Counted from the stretch's first letter, positions 29,801-42,585 are shown. The stretch is 64,000 nucleotides of DNA from Glandiceps talaboti (GCF_964340395.1 NC_135567.1:124001-188000); one strand, 5' to 3'. A program made the numbers and translations. The notes: generated by a model not told the origin, from the sequence alone.

Positions 29801-31010
29801 GACAACTGATAGCTCTATTAACAGTTTATTGACAACTGATGGCTCTATTTACACTTCACTGACAACTGATGGCTCTATTTACAGTTTATTGACAATTGAT
29901 GGCTCTATTTACACTTCACTGACAACTGATGGCTCTATTTACACTTCACTGACAACTGATGGCTCTATTTACACTTCACTGACAACTGATGGCTCTATTT
30001 ACACTGCACTGACAACTGATAGCTCTATTAACAGTTTATTGACAACTGATGGCTCTATTTACACTTCACTGACAACTGATGGCTCTATTTACAGTTTATT
30101 GACAATTGATGGCTCTATTTACACTTCACTGACAACTGATAGCTCTATTAACAGTTTATTGACAACTGATGGCTCTATTTACACTTCACTGACAACTGAT
30201 GGCTCTATTTACAGTTTATTGACAACTGATGGCTCTATTTACACTGCACTGACAACTGATGGCTCTATTTACAGTTTATTGACAATTGATGGCTCTATTT
30301 ATACTTCACTGACAACTGATGGCTCTATTTACACTTCACTGACAATTGATGGCTCTATTTACACTTCACTAACAACTGATGGCTCTATTTACACTTCACT
30401 GACAACTGATGGCTCTATTTACACTTCACTGACAACTGATGGCTCTATTAACAGTTTATTGACAACTGATGGCTCTATTTACACTTCACTGACAACTGAT
30501 GGCTCTATTTACACTTCACTGACAACTGATGGCTCTATTTACACTTCACTGACAACTGATGGCTCTATTTACACTTCACTGACAACTGATGGCTCTATTT
30601 ACACTTCACTGACAACTGATGGCTCTATTTACACTTCACTGACAACTGATGGCTCTATTTACACTTCACTGACAACTAATGGCTCTATTTACAGTTTATT
30701 GACAACTGATGGCTCTATTTACACTTCACTGACAACTGATGGCTCTATTTACACTTCACGGACAACTGATGGCTCTATTTACACTTCACTGACAACTGAT
30801 GGCTCTATTTACAGTTTATTGACAAATGATGTCTCTATTTACAGTTTATTGACAAATGATGTCTCTATTTACACTTCACTGACAACTGATTTCTCTATTT
30901 ACAGTTTATTGACAACTAATGTCTGTATTTACACTTCACTGACAACTGATGGCTCTATCTACAGTTCACTGACAACTGATGGCTCTATTTACACTTCACT
31001 GACAACTGAT
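20871..31010. repeat. Two tandem higher-order blocks of about 5.1 kb in the 30-bp array
   Basis: The order of variant units from about 20871 to 25970 recurs from about 25971 to 31010. Rare markers pair up: gacatctgat 20921/26021, gacgactgat 21521/26621, ggatctattt 21711/26841, ggctatattt 24441/29511, atacttcact 25261/30301. Offsets are 5,100, 5,130, 5,070 and 5,040 bp, differing only by whole 30-bp units. A shorter relative precedes it at 17994-20841. Confidence 0.85.
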
Positions 31011-32377
31011 GGCTCTATTTACACTTCACTGACAACTGATGGCTCTATTTACACTTCACTGAGAACTGATGGCTCTATTTACACTTCACTGACAACTGAT
31101 GGCTCTATTTACACTTCACTGACAATTGATGGCTCTATTTACACTTCACTGACAACTGATAGCTCTATTAACACTTCACTGGCAACTGATGGCTCTATTT
31201 ACACTTCACTGACAACTGATGGCTCTATTTACACTTCACTGACAACTGATGGCTTTATTTACACTTCACTGACAACTGATGGCTCTATTTACACTTCACT
31301 GACAACTGATGGCTCTATTTACACTTCACTGAGAACTGATGGCTCTATTTACACTTCACTGACAACTGATGGCTCTATTTACACTTCACTGACAACTGAT
31401 GGCTCTATTTACACTTCACTGACAACTGACGACTCTATTTACACTTCACTGACAACTGATGACTCTATTTACACTTCACTGACAACTGATGGCTCTATTT
31501 ACACTTCACTGACAACTGATGGCTCTATTTACACTTCACTGACAACTGATGGCTCTATTTACACTTCACTGACAACTGATAGCTCTATTAACACTTCACT
31601 GGCAACTGATGGCTCTATTTACACTTCACTGACAACTGATGGCTCTATTTACACTTCACCGACAACTGATGGCTCTATTTACACTTCACTGGCAACTAAT
31701 GGCTCTATTTACACTTCACTGACAACTGATGGCTCTATTTACACTTCACTGACAACTGATGGCTCTATTTACACTTTACTGACAACTGATGGCTCTATTT
31801 ACACTTCACTGACAACTGATGGCTCTATTTACACTTCACTGACAACTGATGGCTCTATTTACACTGCACTGACAACTGATGGCTTTATTTACACTTCACT
31901 GACAACTGATGGCTCTATTTACACTTCACTGACAACTGATGGCTCTATTTACACTGCACTGACAACTGATGACTCTATTTACACTTTACTGACAACTGAT
32001 GGCTCTATTTACACTTCACTGACAACTGATGGCTCTATTTACACTTCACTGACAACTGATGGCTCTATTTACACTTCACTGACAACTGATGGCTCTATTT
32101 ACACTTCACTGACAACTGATAGCTCTATTAACACTTCACTGGCAACTGATGGCTCTATTTACACTTCACTGACAACTGATAGCTCTATTTACACTTCACT
32201 GACAACTGATGGCTCTATTTACACTTCACTGACAACTGATGGCTCTATTTACACTTCACTGACAACTGATGGCTCTATTTACACTGCACTGACAACTGAT
32301 AGCTCTATTAACAGTTTATTGACAATGGTAGGGATACTTAGGGTAACCCTATGTTTATTCTGTTCCTCCTAACCCGA

Positions 32378-32543
32378 CTAACTCAAATGTTAACCCTACG
32401 AACTCAAATGTTAACCCTACCAACTCAAATGTTAACACGACCAACTCAAATGTTAACCCGACCAACTCAAATGTTCATCCAACCACCCCAAATGTTAACC
32501 CTACCAACCCAAATTTTCACCCGACCAACCCCAAATGTTCAGC
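32378..32543. repeat. 21-bp minisatellite (aactcaaatgttaaccctacc)-type
   Basis: About eight copies of a unit of roughly 21 bp containing 'aactcaaatgttaaccc'. It abuts the end of the 30-bp array after a short non-repetitive junction. 'ttaaccct' resembles telomere-type hexamers, but the period is not six, so I do not call it telomeric. Confidence 0.8.
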
Positions 32544-32944
32544 TCTGACATCAAAATTAAAACAATATATATTTTTTATTTTCGCCCACCCTTAATAATT
32601 TGCAAAACAGCACCCTCTCTAAGAATATGAATGAATATGAATATGAATATCTGGGCTGTTAACATCATCTACTGCTGTGGTGGTGACAACTACACTTGTT
32701 CACAAACAGAGCATTCTTTTATGATGCAAGTTAGCTGAGAACATGCCAATTATGTTGGGAAACTGGGAAAGGGCTTGTTACCAGGAGTCCACTATAAGGA
32801 AGATAGAAAGGAAGAAGAGGAAATGCAGAGAAACCTGAAAATGATAAATTTTTAGCTTTTTACTTTGCGACATAGTTGCCATGAAAAAGTAATGAGAAAC
32901 ATAAAAAAAATGGGGTCATCCTTATACATTCCAGACAACTGCAT
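32544..32944. other. Stretch without a recognisable gene
   Basis: AT-rich spacer with a short gaatat(gaatatgaatat) simple repeat near 32628-32650. No gene is seen. Confidence 0.5.
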
Positions 32945-33105
32945 GATGTTATTTACACTTCACTGACAATTGGTGGTGCTATTTTTACCCTTCAATGACA
33001 ATTTGTTGTGCTATTTTTATACTTTGCTGATTGTATTGGTGGTGGTATTTCTTAACTTCACTGACAATTGGTGGTACAATTTACACCTCACTGACATATT
33101 TGCAT
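32945..33105. repeat. Decayed units of the 30-bp satellite
   Basis: Phrases such as atttacacttcactgacaat + tggtggt, then 'cttcaatgacaatttgttg' and 'cttcactgacaattggtgg', recur at about 30-40 bp spacing. They are clear but eroded relatives of the 30-bp unit, separated from the main array by about 600 bp. They look like an old, non-homogenised edge. Confidence 0.7.
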
Positions 33106-33375
33106 ACATCTGTTCATTTTTAATTCAAGTGACTATTAAACAAAGCTTCTCTACACATCACTATGAATATTCCCACCAAAGTTTAGACCAATCTGCCTAG
33201 TACTTTTTAGAGTGATTTTTACCCAAATCACACACCTATGGAATGATCATTTTCATTTGAACAATTTTTCTTCTAAAGATTCCAAATAACATTGGCAAAA
33301 ACACACACAGACAGACAGACAATACTTCACCATGCCTATAGTACTACTGAACCTCAGTTTAGTTGTGCTAACAAA
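33106..33375 (-). repeat. Interspersed hairpin-ended repeat, copy B
   Basis: Same family and orientation as copy A. The hairpin segment is at 33340-33369 (agtactactgaac ... gtttagttgtgct), preceded by acacacag/acagacag simple repeat and by body text 'ccaaagtttagaccaatctg' and 'gatcattttcatttgaacaa'. It lies directly after the decayed 30-bp units. Confidence 0.6.
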
Positions 33376-34419
33376 CTAAACATTTTGATTCTTCGTTTAA
33401 ATAATTTCACAAGTTTCCATTTTTGTCCTCTATTTTTATCAATAAATACTTTCACTGTTTGAAATATTTGACCTCTCTATTTTCACTGGCACAGGGATGA
33501 AGGAAATTATAATTAGCCTTCACTCCCTACCAGTGATATAGTTTGACCAAGGTGTGACAGTGAATACAGGTGATTGGTATATCTGTGCACTTGTCCCAAG
33601 GGGTGTGCAGCTCTAAAATGAGGTGCTCCCATGTGTGCAGCATGAATGTCCAGTTGATTACAGGGCCCTGGACTAGTCTACTATTTGTCATAAATCCACT
33701 CTGTAGTATTGTGCTCCCAAAGTGCCTATGTGCAGTTGTATGCACTCTGTCTCCATGGCAACCAAACGTGTCTGCATGGCAACATATAGTCTTCCTCAAC
33801 CAAATTTTATTGTATCAATAACATGATGCTTGTCTCAGAAAAAAGGTTTCATATTTTGAATGTGGTTGCCATGACAACATATTTCATGCAACAGAAACAA
33901 AAGAAAACTCAAAAGAGTATAATTTTTTCCCCATATATCCTAGTGAGTGAAGCAGGGCCCTGGGTGCGACACTTATCGCATTTCAAACGCAGTGCACTAC
34001 TGGGTTCAATTGACAGACATACCACCACATACGTTATCTTGGGGACGTCTCCTTGTACCTGTGTGTGTAACGCTGGGTGAGTAAATGCCGGGTGATGAAT
34101 TGCTGGCCCCAAATCTGCATACGCTGCTAACCTATCAATAGTAAAAATACAAAGAGACAATGTAAAGAGCACCCTCTATTGACAGTAAAAATCGCACAAT
34201 GCACAGTGCCCTCTGTCATGAACTGTATGGGTATATTACAGTTAAAATCCTCGAGCCTGTTGCACTCTGAGTAAAAATGATTACAAAATAGACCATAGAG
34301 GGCAGACATTATCACCTACTATAGTAAATATGACATTACTTACGGATGATGTACCCATGCCTCAGGAGTACCAGGGAAAAAAGTGGCACCTAATTCATCT
34401 GTAAGGCAAACATACAATG
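33376..34419. other. About 1 kb without a recognisable gene
   Basis: Low-copy-looking sequence between two arrays. Several frames of 60-90 codons exist on both strands, but none shows a domain, paired splice sites or codon bias. 'gttgccatgacaacat' near 33866 is a short inverted repeat (gttgccatg/catggcaac) that also appears in part near 33758 and 33774. Confidence 0.45.
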
Positions 34420-37400
34420 TCAACAGTTACCAAATAGTGAATATATCATCTATCAACAGTTACCAAATAGTGACTATATCATCTATCAACAGTTACCATA
34501 TAGTGACTATATCATCTATCAACAGTTACCAAATAGTGAATATATCATCTATCAACAGTTACCATATAGTGACTATATCATCTATCAACAGTTACCATAT
34601 AGTGAATATATCATCTATCAACAGTTACCATATAGTGAATATATCATCTATCAACAGTTACCATATAGTGAATATATCATCTATCAACAGTTACCATATA
34701 GTGAATATATCATCTATCAACAGTTACCATATAGTGAATATATCATCTATCAACAGTTACCATATAGTGAATATATCATCTATCAACAGTTACCATATAG
34801 TGAATATATCATCTATCAACAGTTACCATATAGTGACTATATCATCTATCAACAGTTACCATATAGTGACTATATCATCTATGAACAGTTACCAAATAGT
34901 GAATATATCATCTATCAACAGTTACCAAATAGTGAATATATCATCTATCAACAGTTACCAAATAGTGAATATATCATCTATCAACAGTTACCAAATAGTG
35001 ACTATATCATCTATCAACAGTTACCAAATAGTGAATATATCATCTATCAACAGTTACCAAATAGTGACTATATCATCTATCAACAGTTACCAAATAGTGA
35101 ATATATCATCTATCAACAGTTACCATATAGTGAATATATCATCTATCAACAGTTACCATATAGTGAATATATCATCTATCAACAGTTACCATATAGTGAA
35201 TATATCATCTATCAACAGTTACCATATAGTGAATATATCATCTATCAACAGTTATCAAATAGTGAATATATCATCTATCAACAGTTACCAAATAGTGAAT
35301 ATATCATCTATCAACAGTTATCAAATAGTGAATATATCATCTATTCACAGTTACCATATAGTGAATATATCATCTATCAACAGTTACCAAATAGTGAATA
35401 TATCATCTATCAACAGTTACCAAATAGTGAATATATCATCTATCAACAGTTACCAAATAGTGAATATATCATCTATCAACAGTTACCAAATAGTGAATAT
35501 ATCATCTATCAACAGTTACCAAATAGTGAATATATCATCTATCAACAGTTACCAAATAGTGACTATATCATCTATCAACAGTTACCATATAGTGAATATA
35601 TCATCTATCAACAGTTATCAAATAGTGAATATATCATCTATGAACAGTTACCAAATAGTGAATATATCATCTATCAACAGTTACCATATAGTGAATATAT
35701 CATCTATCAACAGTTATCAAATAGTGAATATATCATCTATCAACAGTTACCAAATAGTGAATATATCATCTATCAACAGTTACCAAATAGTGAATATATC
35801 ATCTATCAACAGTTACCAAATAGTGACTATATCATCTATCAACAGTTACCATATAGTGAATATATCATCTATCAACAGTTACCAAATAGTGAATATATCA
35901 TCTATCAACAGTTACCAAATAGTGACTATATCATCTATCAACAGTTACCAAATAGTGAATATATCATCTATCAACAGTTACCAAATAGTGAATATATCAT
36001 CTATCAACAGTTACCATATAGTGAATATATCATCTATCAACAGTTACCAAATAGTGAATATATCATCTATCAACAGTTACCAAATAGTGACTATATCATC
36101 TATCAACAGTTACCATATAGTGAATATATCATCTATCAACAGTTACCAAATAGTGAATATATCATCTATCAACAGTTACCAAATAGTGACTATATCATCT
36201 ATCAACAGTTACCATATAGTGAATATATCATCTATCAACAGTTACCATATAGTGAATATATCATCTATCAACAGTTACCATATAGTGACTATATCATCTA
36301 TCAACAGTTACCAAATAGTGAATATATCATCTATCAACAGTTACCAAATAGTGAATATATCATCTATCAACAGTTACCAAATAGTGAATATATCATCTAT
36401 TCACAGTTACCAAATAGTGAATATATCATCTATCAACAGTTACCAAATAGTGACTATATCATCTATCAACAGTTACCAAATAGTGAATATATCATCTATC
36501 AACAGTTACCAAATAGTGAATATATCATCTATCAACAGTTACCAAATAGTGACTATATCATCTATCAACAGTTACCAAATAGTGACTATATCATCTATCA
36601 ACAGTTACCAAATAGTGACTATATCATCTATCAACAGTTACCAAATAGTGACTATATCATCTATCAACAGTTACCAAATAGTGAATATATCATCTATCAA
36701 CAGTTACCAAATAGTGAATATATCATCTATCAACAGTTACCAAATAGTGAATATATCATCTATTCACAGTTACCAAATAGTGAATATATCATCTATCAAC
36801 AGTTACCAAATAGTGACTATATCATCTATCAACAGTTACCAAATAGTGAATATATCATCTATCAACAGTTACCAAATGGTGACTATATCATCTATCAACA
36901 GTTACCAAATAGTGACTATATCATCTATCAACAGTTACCAAATAGTGACTATATCATCTATCAACAGTTACCAAATAGTGACTATATCATCTATCAACAG
37001 TTACCAAATAGTGACTATATCATCTATCAACAGTTACCAAATAGTGAATATATCATCTATCAACAGTTACCAAATAGTGAATATATCATCTATCAACAGT
37101 TACCAAATAGTGAATATATCATCTATTCACAGTTACCAAATAGTGAATATATCATCTATCAACAGTTACCAAATAGTGACTATATCATCTATCAACAGTT
37201 ACCAAATAGTGAATATATCATCTATCAACAGTTACCAAATAGTGAATATATCATCTATCAACAGTTACCAAATAGTGAATATATCATCTATCAACAGTTA
37301 CCAAATAGTGACTATATCATCTATCAACAGTTACCAAATAGTGAATATATCATCTATCAACAGTTATCATATAGTGACTATATCATCTATGAACAGTTAC

Positions 37401-38020
37401 CAAATAGTGAATATATCATCTATCAACAGTTACCAAATAGTGACTATATCATCTATCAACAGTTACCAAATAGTGAATATATCATCTATCAACAGTTACC
37501 ATATAGTGACTATATCATCTATGAACAGTTACCAAATAGTGAATATATCATCTATCAACAGTTACCAAATAGTGAATATATCATCTATCAACAGTTACCA
37601 AATAGTGACTATATCATCTATCAACAGTTACCAAATAGTGAATATATCATCTATCAACAGTTACCAAATAGTGACTATATCATCTATGAACAGTTACCAA
37701 ATAGTGAATATATCATCTATCAACAGTTACCAAATAGTGACTATATCATCTATCAACAGTTACCAAATAGTGAATATATCATCTATCAACAGTTACCAAA
37801 TAGTGACTATATCATCTATGAACAGTTACCAAATAGTGAATATATCATCTATCAACAGTTACCAAATAGTGACTATATCATCTATGAACAGTTACCAAAT
37901 AGTGAATATATCATCTATCAACAGTTACCAAATATTGACTATATCATCTATCAACAGTTATCAAATATTGACTATATCATCTATCAACAGTTACCAAATA
38001 GTGACTATATCATCTATCAA
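34420..38020. repeat. 33-bp satellite array, first family (about 3.6 kb)
   Basis: About 109 copies of a 33-bp unit (caacagttaccaaatagtga + atatatcatctat). Main variants are ccaaat/ccatat, gaatat/gactat, and a few tcacag or gaacag units. Because 33 is divisible by three, two plus-strand frames stay open (INSYQIVNISS and a QLPNSEYIIYQ frame). Variants change residues freely, so a protein is not supported. Nearly all length changes are whole units. Confidence 0.96.
36310..37400. repeat. 363-bp higher-order repeat in the first 33-bp array
   Basis: The rare 'tcacagttacc' unit recurs at 36401, 36764 and 37127, exactly 363 bp (11 units) apart, with the surrounding series of aat/act variants largely repeated. 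This implies serial duplication of an 11-unit block. Confidence 0.75.
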
Positions 38021-38045
38021 CTTCAACAACTATTTCAATAAATGA

Positions 38046-38344
38046 GGAGGTAGATTAAGTTGATTAACAATAATAATAATAAAGGAGACTTTTAGAGTGC
38101 ATAATCTCTTCAAGCAGCATTAAGCTAGAAGCAGTGTGGAGAGAAGATTAGTGTATGGTAAGAGGAAAATTGGATTTACAGACACTGGATACTAGACAAT
38201 TGAAGAAGGCTGTGACTTCTGTTTAAAGGGATAGATGTTGAGAGAACAGTGGAAGGATGTAAGAGAGTTGGCATGACAGAGACTGAAAGCATGATTGTTC
38301 CATGATGTATGGTCAATGTACAAACTGTTTTTTTTTTAAATGCC
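38046..38344. other. Stretch without a recognisable gene
   Basis: Purine-rich, AT-rich spacer after the first 33-bp array. It carries a short aataataataat run near 38069; nothing else was identified. Confidence 0.5.
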
Positions 38345-38723
38345 TATAAGGATTGTGAATTTATAAGAACCTGTTTTAATCATAGTGTCTAAGATTTAAT
38401 TCAGCTGTGCTAAAAACAGGCCTAGGTTGCCAAGCAACCTTTAACAGATGTTAACCTTTACGCCATTGACATTGATATGTGAAGTAGGCCCATAAAACAT
38501 TTAATGATTTCATTGCATCAATAAAACAAGAAAATTTCATTTCCCGGCTGAAGTCAAAGCATTTTGTAATAAAAAAATCATTTTCAAACATAAAATGCAC
38601 ATTCCTGATGCGATCATTTTCATTTGAACAACTAGACACCCAAGGTAATGGACCCACCAAATATCATGGCAGTCAGTTCAGCGGTTTTTGACTTTAAGTT
38701 GTTCACCAAACACACACACACAG

Positions 38724-38755
<32 letters not shown>

Positions 38756-38767
38756 CCACACAGGTAC

Positions 38768-38805
<38 letters not shown>

Positions 38806-38858
38806 GCTGGGTGATCCCTATAGCACTACTAAACCTCAGTTCAGTTGTGCTAAAAAGA
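38345..38858 (-). repeat. Interspersed hairpin-ended repeat, copy C
   Basis: This is the best match to the 54451 copy in reverse orientation. Hairpin arms are at 38822-38851. The body contains 'atttaatgatttcattgcat', 'gttgccaagcaacc' and 'gatcattttcatttgaacaa', all with counterparts at about 54600-55260. Between hairpin and body lie a (CA)n tract (about 38709-38750) and a (GACA)n tract (about 38768-38805). Confidence 0.7.
38709..38806. repeat. (CA)n and (ACAG)n microsatellites
   Basis: An imperfect CA run is followed by about nine ACAG units. They sit at the same place within the interspersed repeat as the simple repeats of copies A, B and D, so they belong to that element. The frames read through here are low-complexity shadows. 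Confidence 0.9.
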
Positions 38859-38866
38859 CAAATATC

Positions 38867-38987
38867 ACCATGGTAACTGCAAAAAAGACCATGGTAATAG
38901 CAAATATTGTTATGGCAACTGCAAATATCACCATGGTAATGGCAAATTTTGTCACAGTAACAGCAAATATTACCATGGTATTCAAAA
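38867..38987. repeat. 21-bp minisatellite (accatggtaa..gcaaata)
   Basis: Five to six copies of a 21-bp unit, accatggtaatagcaaatatt with variants. It abuts copy C of the interspersed repeat. The open frame here is a product of the 21-bp period. Confidence 0.8.
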
Positions 38988-39642
38988 AACACAGGTTTTC
39001 AGAAATTATGATTTGTACTTTTTTATCTAATTTTTGTTAACAACTACACACTGTCTACACCACTCAATTTACACAATACAATGACATGTATACACACAAC
39101 AAATAAATGCCATGAAGCAAGAAAACAAAGACATCTTCAAAGAATGATTAAGAAATGACTTTGCCAGGAGTCAGGGTTTACAGACACCATTATCAAAATA
39201 CACTTAAGACTTGACACAGTACATCATCACTCATTATCCTAGTTGATTTTGACATGATACCAACAAATCACTTTTTAAAGTGATTTGTCTAAAATTTGAT
39301 TTAAAAAATTTCATAAAAGTGGTCATTTTGAATGTAATTTTGATATACCTGTTTATAAAGATGGATACTTTCTTGTTCTTTTAGTCAAAACTGAACAAAT
39401 AATGTGTTAACAATTTATACATTGTATTGGTAGGTAACTGTTTCATTGTATTACTCGTCACATTCCTATCTGATAACTACACAAATAGGGTATACATGTA
39501 CAAATGTAGCTGTCATCATTCCATTTCTACTTGTACACAAAATGTTTATTTTTGCATTCATCAATAAGACAAAATTTTCAAAGAATTTTAGACAAAATGA
39601 ACTTGAAATAAATAAAAGTGTTACAAGTGTTGTTCGCAGGAT
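38988..39642. other. About 650 bp without a recognisable gene
   Basis: AT-rich sequence. The 67-codon frame at 39446-39649 has no recognisable domain or splice context. Confidence 0.45.
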
Positions 39643-39840
39643 ACACTGATTACTACATGAGCTTGGAAATAATTTGATGTGAAAATATATTCCCTGGATA
39701 AAAATGTGTGAATTGACTTCTGGCTAAATGCTCTAAGTATGACACTGATTACTACATGAGCTTGGAAATAATTTGATGTGAAAATATATTCCCTGGATAA
39801 AAATGTGTGAATTGACTTCTGGCTAAATGCTCTAAGTATG
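39643..39840. repeat. 99-bp perfect tandem duplication
   Basis: Positions 39643-39741 appear again at 39742-39840, and I see no differences. It is non-coding and recent. Confidence 0.85.
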
Positions 39841-39894
39841 ACTCTTTAACATCAACAAAAGAATGGAGTCTGCTGTGTATCATATAGTATGTCA

Positions 39895-40006
39895 CTCTTC
39901 AATCCCACACATAGTGCCCAACTTGTACGTTTTATGTTATACTAGTATGTCACTCCAAGAAAAACCCTTCAATCCCACACATAGTGCCCAACTTGTACAT
40001 TTTATG
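39895..40006. repeat. Short direct duplication, about 70-bp spacing
   Basis: The phrase beginning cttcaatcccacacatagtg and ending ttttatg occurs at 39897 and about 39967, with one base changed (tacgtt/tacatt). The intervening text is partly shared. Confidence 0.7.
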
Positions 40007-40059
40007 GCAAGTTATTGTGCAAATCTGAATGGTGTCTCAAAATACAAAACTTCATAATT

Positions 40060-40440
40060 TATTGACAATTTGCTATTTGACCTTGAATATAGAGATGAAA
40101 GGCAAAGGTCAAAATACAAAAAGAAAGCTGACCTTTGGGATACTTACATTTAAATAGAGTCTGTGTTTATTCAACTTCTTTAGTTAACACAGAAAGAAAT
40201 ATTTTGGTGATTTCACCTTGAAAATGTTTGTCAAGGTCAATGTTTCATTAGAAATAAAAAGTGAAGGGAGACATTTGAATGGTGTCTATATGTATCAAAC
40301 TGTTGGCGACAACAGGCAAAGTGTACTTGTTTATCACAAACATGGTCACCATTTCACTATTCAGGTCAAGGTCATGAAACTTAATGATGTACATATGCCT
40401 TACATATTAAAAACCAAGACATGATTGTAAACGCATGCCA
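40060..40440. repeat. Repeat-derived sequence rich in GACCTTG/AGGTCA
   Basis: Contains 'tttgaccttga' (40076), 'aaaggtcaaa' (about 40103), 'gacctttgg', 'caaggtcaatg' and 'aggtcaaggtcatg' (about 40362). It resembles the segment at 1255-1320, so both are probably fragments of one interspersed family. The 68-codon frame across it is not convincing. Confidence 0.4.
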
Positions 40441-40522
40441 TATAAAGGTTTCTCAGAAAAATTATGCACCAATGGCATTGTATATTTGCCTGTTGCTATG
40501 GGCATGGTCCTGTTGCTAGTTC

Positions 40523-42570
40523 TTAGCATGTAACACACTATAATCCCTAAATTCACCCCTTAGCATGTAACACACTACAATCCCTAAATTGACCCCTTAG
40601 AATGTAACACACTACAATCCCTAAATTGACCCCTTAGCATGTAACACACTATAATCACTAAATTGACCACTTAGCATGTAACACACTATAATCACTAAAT
40701 TGACCCCTTAGCATGTAACACACTATAATCACTAAATTGACCCCTTCGCATGTAACACACTACCGATATAATCACTAAATTGACCCCTTAGCATGTCACA
40801 CACTATAATCACTAAATTGACCCCTTAGTATGTAACACACTACAATCCCTAAATTGACCACTCAGCATGTAACACACTACAATCCCTAAATTGACCCCTC
40901 AGCATGTAACACACTATAATCCCTAAATTGACCCCTTAGCATGTAACACACTACAATCACTAAATTGACCCCTTAGCAGGTAACACACTACAATCCCTAA
41001 ATGACTCCATTAGCATGTAACACACTAAAATCCCTAAATTGACCCCTTAGCATGTAACACACTACAATCCCTAAATTGACCCCTTAGCATGTAACACACT
41101 ACAATCCCTAAATTGACCCCTTAGCATGTAACACACTACAATCCCTAAATTGACACCTTTAGCATGTAACACACTACAATCCCTTAATTGACCCCTTAGC
41201 ATGTAACACTACAATCCCTAAATTGACCCCTTAGCATGTAACACACTACAATCCCTAAATTGACCCCTTAGCATGTAACACACTACAATCCCTAAATTGA
41301 CTCCTTTAGCATGTAACACACTACAATCCCTAAATTGACCCCTTAGCATGTAACACACTACAATCCCTAAATTGACCCCTTAGCATGTAACACACTACAA
41401 TCCCTAAATTGACCCCTTAGCATTGTAACACACTACAATCCCTAAATTGACCCCTTAGCATGTAACACACTACAATCCCTAAATTGACCCCTTAGCATGT
41501 AACACACTACAATCCCTAAATTAACCCCTTAGCATGTAACACATATAATCCCTAAATTGACCCCTTAGCATGTAACACACTACAATCCCTAAATTGACAA
41601 CTTAGCATGTAACACACTACAATCCCTGAATTGATCCCTTAGCATGTAACACACGATAATCCCTAAATTAACCCCTTACTTAGCATGTAACACACTACAA
41701 TCCCTAAATTGATCCCTTATCATGTAACACACTACAATCCCTAAATTGATCCCTTAGCATGTAACACACTACAATCCCTAAATTGACCCCTTAGCATGTA
41801 ACACACTACAATCCCTAAATTGATCCCTTAGCATGTAACACACTACAATCCCTAAAGTGACCCCTTAGCATGTAACACACTACAATCCCTAAATTGACCC
41901 CTTAGCATGTAACACACTATAATCCCTAAATTTACTCCTTAGCATGTAACACACTACAATCCCTAAATTGATCCCTTAGCATGTAACACACTACAATCCC
42001 TAAATTGACCCCTTAGCATGTAACACACTACAATCCCTAAATTGACCCCTTAGCATGTAACACACTACAATCCCTAAATTGATCCCTTAGCATGTAACAC
42101 ACTACAATCCCTGAATTAACCCCTTAGCATGTAACACACTACAATCCCTAAATTGACCCCTTAGCATGTAACACACTACAATCCCTAAATTGATCCCTTA
42201 GCATTGTAACATACTACAATCCCTAAATTGATCCCTTAGCATGTAACACACTACAATCCCTAAATTGATCCCTTAGCATGTAACACACTATAATCCCTAA
42301 ATTAACCCCTTAGCATGTAACACACTACAATCCCTAAATTGACCCCTTAGCATGTAACACACTATAATCCCTAAATTGATCCCTTAGCATGTAACACACT
42401 ATAATCCCTAAATTGACCCCTTAGCATGTAACACACTACAATCCCTAAATTAACCCCTTAGCATGTAACACACTATAATCCCTAAATTGATCCCTTAGCA
42501 TGTAACACACTACAATCCCTAAATTAACACCTTAGCATGTAACACACTACAATCCCTAAATTGACCCCTT
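40523..42570. repeat. 37-bp satellite array, left part
   Basis: About 55 copies of a 37-bp unit, ttagcatgtaacacactaca + atccctaaattgacccc. Variants include tataatc, aattaacc and tgatccc, with occasional one-base indels. It stops at 42570 where the CCCAGATA end of a 13.5-kb insertion begins, and the same unit resumes in phase at 56092. Confidence 0.96.
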
Positions 42571-42582
42571 CCCAGATAACAC
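42571..42582 (+). repeat. Left terminal inverted repeat
   Basis: CCCAGATAACAC, immediately after the TT at 42569-42570. It pairs with 56080-56091 with one difference (A/G at position 9). Confidence 0.75.
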
Positions 42583-42585
42583 CAC

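Larger units (their letters stand above)
12631..32325. repeat. Giant 30-bp satellite array (about 19.7 kb)
   Basis: Roughly 650 head-to-tail copies of a 30-bp unit, ctatttacacttcactgaca + actgatggct; a decayed first unit begins near 12594. Read in one plus-strand frame it gives a Ser/Thr-rich 10-residue repeat (SIYTSLTTDG), which opens frames of up to 3,843 codons. I do not call a protein: variants are mainly amino-acid-changing (D to N, G to S/D/V, Y to N, S to L/F), three 28-bp units (about 17698, 17996, 20844) shift the frame, and no splice or promoter context supports expression. The opposite strand and other frames contain a stop in each unit. Confidence 0.97.

Noticed and set aside
12570-32372. 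Very long open frames as a giant Ser/Thr-rich repeat protein gene
   Set aside because: The frame is an automatic result of a 30-bp unit with no stop in one phase. Variants change residues freely, 28-bp units break it, and no splice or promoter evidence exists.
32335-32543. Telomeric repeat tract
   Set aside because: ttaaccct-like text occurs, but with a 21-bp period rather than TTAGGG hexamers; it is an ordinary minisatellite.
12631-38020. Common origin of the 30-bp and first 33-bp units
   Set aside because: Both contain 'ctat..acagtt' phrases, but the match is short and does not extend over the unit, so chance is likely.
34383-38045. 1,220-codon frame with an INSYQIVNISS repeat
   Set aside because: The 33-bp unit leaves two overlapping plus-strand frames open, and substitutions show no preference for silent sites.
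38648-39040. Frames with Thr-His and Thr-Asp-Arg-Gln repeats
   Set aside because: They are produced by CA and ACAG microsatellites and a 21-bp minisatellite.
40523-42570. CRISPR-like array
   Set aside because: Units of 37 bp are directly adjacent with no unique spacers, and the sequence is plainly eukaryotic.
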